A stretch of DNA of 14,893 nt from CAZUQA01 sp964622375 (GTDB lineage: Bacteria > Bacillota_I > Bacilli_A > Erysipelotrichales > Erysipelotrichaceae). This document shows, one piece after another, positions 14,667 to 14,893 of the stretch (the first letter of the stretch is position 1; every line of letters starts with the position of its first letter). Position numbers and translations under genes: made by a program. Location of the stretch: contig CAZUQA010000015.1 in assembly GCA_964622375.1 (NCBI GenBank), forward strand, positions 1 through 14,893. The letters are read 5' to 3'. The notes beneath the pieces are model-generated. The model was not told the origin of the DNA. It saw only the letters and a list, made by a program, of their open reading frames with translations, and did not search any database.

Positions 14667-14893
14667 TTAAGGCTCCTGTAGCTCTTTTCGCTTGGCGCTG
14701 GCTAACAGCAACCAAAGCCCCAGAGTAATAACAACCAGTAATGCGGGACCGACTAACATGGACCAAAAAGTAATCAAAGCTTCTTCGATTATGCTGGGTT
14801 CATAGGAAGTAATTAAACGGTATTGTGGCATACGGAGTATCGCCCAGAAGAAATTCTCCAAGATAGAATAGACGAAAGGGCCGGTAAGAATGA
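14667..14893 (-). CDS. Membrane protein, C-terminal fragment (continues beyond the window)
   Basis: The minus-strand frame is open from the window edge to the TAA at 14669-14667, giving 74 visible residues; the TTG at 14861 is probably only an internal codon. The end of the protein shows two hydrophobic segments, the last (ALLVVITLGLWLLLA, about 50-64) followed by a basic tail (KRKE). It may be the second permease or accessory membrane subunit of the ABC system downstream, since the genes lie only 10 bases apart. No family can be assigned from this part. Confidence 0.6.
   Translation of the reverse strand, partial: ILTGPFVYSILENFFWAILRMPQYRLITSYEPSIIEEALITFWSMLVGPALLVVITLGLWLLLASAKRKELQEP

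Noticed and set aside
1..14893. Alternative genetic code with TAA read as an amino acid
   Set aside because: TAA ends several clearly complete genes (thiN, rpmB, M24 peptidase, pseudouridine synthase) at the expected lengths.

Overview
The window reads as a chromosomal segment of a low-to-moderate-GC Gram-positive bacterium, most likely a Bacillota (clostridial) lineage. The left end carries the C-terminal half of a PASTA-domain Ser/Thr kinase (PrkC), RsgA, thiamine pyrophosphokinase (ThiN) and ribosomal protein L28 in the order seen around prkC-rsgA-thiN-rpmB in Bacillota, and an AI-2E/YtvI-type membrane protein lies among them. Genus cannot be read from the sequence. There are no tRNA or rRNA genes, insertion sequences or CRISPR arrays, and no gap between genes is longer than about 210 bases.

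Layout. (1) Positions 1-2411, plus strand: prkC (5' end outside the window), rsgA broken in two by an in-frame TAA, and thiN. The rpe gene often found between rsgA and thiN is absent. (2) 2412-3976, plus strand: two genes with their own promoters, the AI-2E family membrane protein and rpmB, closed by a short terminator. (3) 3975-6505, minus strand: a tightly packed three-gene operon encoding a Clp-fold serine protease-like protein (SDH family), a class I SAM methyltransferase of the RlmI/COG1092 type without PUA domain, and an RluA-family pseudouridine synthase. (4) 6506-6711: a divergent promoter region with back-to-back extended -10 elements and a 9-bp inverted repeat. (5) 6712-12349, plus strand: six tightly spaced genes encoding a thioredoxin-like lipoprotein, a nucleotidyltransferase, an M24B aminopeptidase, a ferredoxin-type aldo/keto reductase, a PhnW-like aminotransferase and a LicC/PntC-like cytidylyltransferase, ending in a strong bidirectional terminator. 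(6) 12455-14893, minus strand: an ABC export system (ATPase, 12-segment permease, and a membrane protein cut by the window edge).

How the parts fit. Block 1 is growth and cell-wall signalling plus ribosome maturation; block 3 pairs a protease-like protein with two predicted RNA modification enzymes. The most suggestive unit is the end of block 5. A 2-aminoethylphosphonate transaminase next to a choline-phosphate-cytidylyltransferase-like enzyme is the expected signature for making CMP-aminoethylphosphonate, the activated donor for decorating surface lipids or glycans. The enzymes that make the C-P bond (PepM, Ppd) and the final transferase are not in the window, so this remains an inference. 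The most concrete anomaly is the split rsgA: both halves keep every GTPase and zinc motif, remain in one frame, and are separated only by one stop codon.
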